Origin: Sphingobium sp. TCM1
Lineage (GTDB): Bacteria; Pseudomonadota; Alphaproteobacteria; Sphingomonadales; Sphingomonadaceae
DNA: 64,000 bases
Direction of reading: 5' to 3'
Assembly (NCBI RefSeq): GCF_001650725.1
Contig: NZ_LXVX01000034.1
Location: 124,001 to 188,000 of the forward strand
Shown here: positions 62,180 through 64,000 of the stretch, one piece after another
Position numbering within the stretch: the first letter of the stretch is position 1
Layout of the letters: the number at the start of each line of letters is the position of its first letter
Notes under the pieces: generated by a model
Seen by the model: the letters and a program-made list of their open reading frames with translations, nothing else
Database searches by the model: none
What the model was told of the DNA's origin: nothing
Program-made: the position numbers and the translations under genes

Positions 62180-63307
62180 ATGAACAGCCGAGCCTATCTT
62201 TCCATTGGCGCCGTGGCGCTGGTCGGCATCGTGTCCGGCCTTTGGTGGATCACGGCGAACCCGAACGCGCCAGCCCCCCCTGCGGCGCGGCCGGAGGCGG
62301 TGCCAGGAAATGCGGGGAGCGTTTCCGGAGACCTCAAGGTCGACAGCAAGCGGATCGCCCAGCTTGGCATCCGCCTCGCTCCCGCGGTCGCTGCGCAGGA
62401 TGCCCCGCTCGCGATGGTGCCGGCGGTGATCCAGCCGCCCGCCAATGCGCGCGTGGCGGTGGCCGCGACCTTTCCGGGCGTGGTGATGCGCACGCTGGTG
62501 GTCGAAGGCGACACGGTGCGGCAGGGACAGCCACTGGCGATCATTTCGAGCCGCGAGGTTCTGATGATGGGCGCGGACCTGACCCGCGCGAACGCACGGC
62601 TGGGTGTCGCCCGGTCGAATGCCGCGCGGCTCTCGCAACTCAGCCGGGAGGGCATCATTGCCGGTGCGCGCGCCGATGAGGCTCGTGCGATGGCCGTGGA
62701 AACCAGCGCCGACGTTTCCGAGAAGGCGCGTATCCTGCGCATGGTCAACGGCCATGGTGCAAGCGGCAACTATACGCTGACGGCGCCAATCGCGGGCCGC
62801 ATCACCACGGCCAGCATCCAGACCGGAAATTCGGTGGATGGCACGACCGCGCCTTATGTGATCGATGCAGCGAACCGCTACGAAGTGCTTGGCCAGTTGC
62901 CCGAGCGCCTGGTGGGACTGGTCCACCCGGGCATGGTGGTGCGGATCGATCCGGACATACAGGGCCGCGTGACCGCTGTGGGATCCACGATCGATCCGGC
63001 GACCCGTTCTGCCAGCGTAAAGGCCGAGATTGCCGCCGGTCCGGGCATCGTGGCGGGAAGGGCGACCAATCTGCTGATTTCCGGCCCGGCGCCTGCGGGC
63101 GCGGTAGGCGTGCCTGCAGCCGCTGTCGCAACGATGGGTGGCCGGACTGTCGTCTTCGTCGCCACCAGGGGCGGCTTTGCGGTGCGCGAGGTGAAGAGCG
63201 GCGGGGCGAATGGAAGCCGGGCGGTCTTGTTGTCGGGCGTGAAGCCCGGCGAGCAGGTGGTCATCGCCGGCACGAGCGCGCTCAAAGCGCTCGCCTTGTC
63301 GCGGTAA
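62180..63307 (+). CDS. RND efflux periplasmic adaptor (CusB/CzcB type)
   Basis: A 375-residue membrane-fusion protein linking the inner-membrane pump to an outer-membrane channel. It has an N-terminal anchor (YLSIGAVALVGIVSGLWWI), lipoyl/barrel halves (FPGVVMRTLVVEGDTVRQGQ; LTAPIAGRITTASIQTGNSV) and a C-terminal MP domain (AVLLSGVKPGEQVVIAGTSA). The hairpin helix is short, as in CzcB/CusB members. The pump gene starts 7 nt downstream. No outer-membrane factor is seen in the window. Confidence 0.9.
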   Translation: MNSRAYLSIGAVALVGIVSGLWWITANPNAPAPPAARPEAVPGNAGSVSGDLKVDSKRIAQLGIRLAPAVAAQDAPLAMVPAVIQPPANARVAVAATFPGVVMRTLVVEGDTVRQGQPLAIISSREVLMMGADLTRANARLGVARSNAARLSQLSREGIIAGARADEARAMAVETSADVSEKARILRMVNGHGASGNYTLTAPIAGRITTASIQTGNSVDGTTAPYVIDAANRYEVLGQLPERLVGLVHPGMVVRIDPDIQGRVTAVGSTIDPATRSASVKAEIAAGPGIVAGRATNLLISGPAPAGAVGVPAAAVATMGGRTVVFVATRGGFAVREVKSGGANGSRAVLLSGVKPGEQVVIAGTSALKALALSR

Positions 63308-63314
63308 CCGGCCA

Positions 63315-64000
63315 ATGCTGCGCTCACTGGTCGCGACGGCGCTGTCCTATCGCCTGCTCGTCCTTGCTCTCGCCCTGACCGTTGCAGGCCTCGGCGCATG
63401 GGCGTTCGTGAACCTGCCCGTCGATGCCTATCCCAATATCGCCCAGACGCAGGTCAAGATGATCCTCAAGGCGCCAGGCATGACGCCCGAGGAGGTGGAG
63501 AGCCGCGTCATCGCGCCGATCGAAATGGAGATGTTGGGCATCCCCAACCAGGCAATCCTGCGCTCGACCGCCAAATATGCGATTGCCGACATCACGATCG
63601 ACTTCACCGACGGCACCGACATCTATTGGGCCCGCCAGCAGGTTGCCGAGCGCCTGTCCGGCGTGATGGCCGATCTGCCCGCGTCGGTCGGCGGCGGCCT
63701 CGCCCCAATCTCGACGCCGCTCTCCGACGTCTACATGTTCACGATCGAGGGGCCGCTCAACCTTCAGCAAAAGCGCGAGCTGCTCGACTGGACGATCCGG
63801 CCCGCGCTCAGGACCGTGCCCGGTGTCGCCGACGTCAACGCGCTCGGCGGCTATGTGCGGACGTTCGAGGTGAGGCCAGATCCGGTGGCGCTCGCGAGCG
63901 CGAAGCTTTCGATCGCCGACCTGCGAGGTGCGATCGAGAGCGGTAACCGCAACGACGGCGCGGGACGCCTTACGACTGGCGAGGAAGCGCTGATCGTGCG
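63315..64000 (+). CDS. Heavy-metal efflux RND permease (CusA/CzcA family), 3' end outside window
   Basis: The first 228 residues of a large inner-membrane proton antiporter (full members have about 1000-1050). The N-terminal helix (LLVLALALTVAGLGAWAF) is followed by LPVDAYPNIAQTQVKMILKA and PGMTPEEVESRVIAPIEMEM, the HME-subfamily pattern; drug-type pumps read differently here. The sequence IYWARQQVAERL and PGVADVNALGGYVRTFEV support this. The metal cannot be chosen between Cu/Ag and Co/Zn/Cd because the key residues lie beyond the window. Confidence 0.93.
   Translation, partial: MLRSLVATALSYRLLVLALALTVAGLGAWAFVNLPVDAYPNIAQTQVKMILKAPGMTPEEVESRVIAPIEMEMLGIPNQAILRSTAKYAIADITIDFTDGTDIYWARQQVAERLSGVMADLPASVGGGLAPISTPLSDVYMFTIEGPLNLQQKRELLDWTIRPALRTVPGVADVNALGGYVRTFEVRPDPVALASAKLSIADLRGAIESGNRNDGAGRLTTGEEALIV

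Overview
The window is high-GC DNA whose proteins resemble those of the Sphingomonadaceae (Alphaproteobacteria: Sphingomonas, Sphingobium, Novosphingobium or relatives). This rests on TonB-receptor/FecIR architecture, the MlaE-F-D plus lipoprotein order, a true FixL-type heme sensor and codon use. I see no tRNA, rRNA or CRISPR array. It could be chromosome or large plasmid.

Most of the window (about 5.9-19.7 kb, 31.5-35.2 kb and 37.7-59.5 kb) reads as one stress-survival island. At its centre is an oxygen-sensing two-component pair: FixL with the heme-binding PAS domain, and FixJ. Around it are class I PHA synthase, a MaoC-phosphotransacetylase fusion, acetate kinase, a triple-BON protein, Hsp20, a fused APH/P-loop kinase and two tandem universal stress proteins. 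The island also holds an Acg-type nitroreductase, three zinc alcohol dehydrogenases, an aldehyde dehydrogenase, an HdeD-like protein, two rubrerythrin-VIT1 proteins, an acetyl-CoA hydrolase, a P3-type Mg-ATPase, a Bax-inhibitor-1 protein, two L,D-transpeptidase-like proteins, a Crp/Fnr regulator with a stand-alone receiver, and a ferric-reductase-like flavocytochrome. This content parallels the low-oxygen-activated (lxa) locus of Burkholderia and the DosR dormancy regulon of Mycobacterium. A short motif (TTACGTAA, CTACGTAAG, CTARGTAAACTYMCC) recurs about 60-80 nt upstream of many of these genes and is my candidate FixJ operator.

The island is decaying. It holds fragments of a second phaC, a pfkB, a second Mg-ATPase, a second nitroreductase, an alpha/beta hydrolase, a SulP transporter and a CYTH/CHAD protein. 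Mobile DNA sits among them: an IS66 element at the left edge, a complete group II intron with its reverse transcriptase (35.6-37.5 kb), and a truncated IS110 element (53.4-54.3 kb).

Other blocks: 1.7-5.7 kb is an Mla-type lipid-transport operon ending in a GNAT acetyltransferase. 19.8-23.0 kb is a copper P1B-ATPase with small, partly broken accessory genes. 24.7-31.3 kb is a cell-surface-signalling unit (ECF sigma factor, FecR, TonB receptor with STN domain) followed by a PhoD-type phosphatase. 60.4-64.0 kb is a two-component pair followed by a heavy-metal RND efflux adaptor and pump, the pump running off the end.

The model I propose: FixLJ senses falling oxygen and turns on carbon storage (PHB), acetate/ATP fermentation, redox balancing by alcohol dehydrogenases, protein and membrane protection, and ion homeostasis. 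The FixL heme site and gene order are seen in the sequence; the regulon itself is inference.
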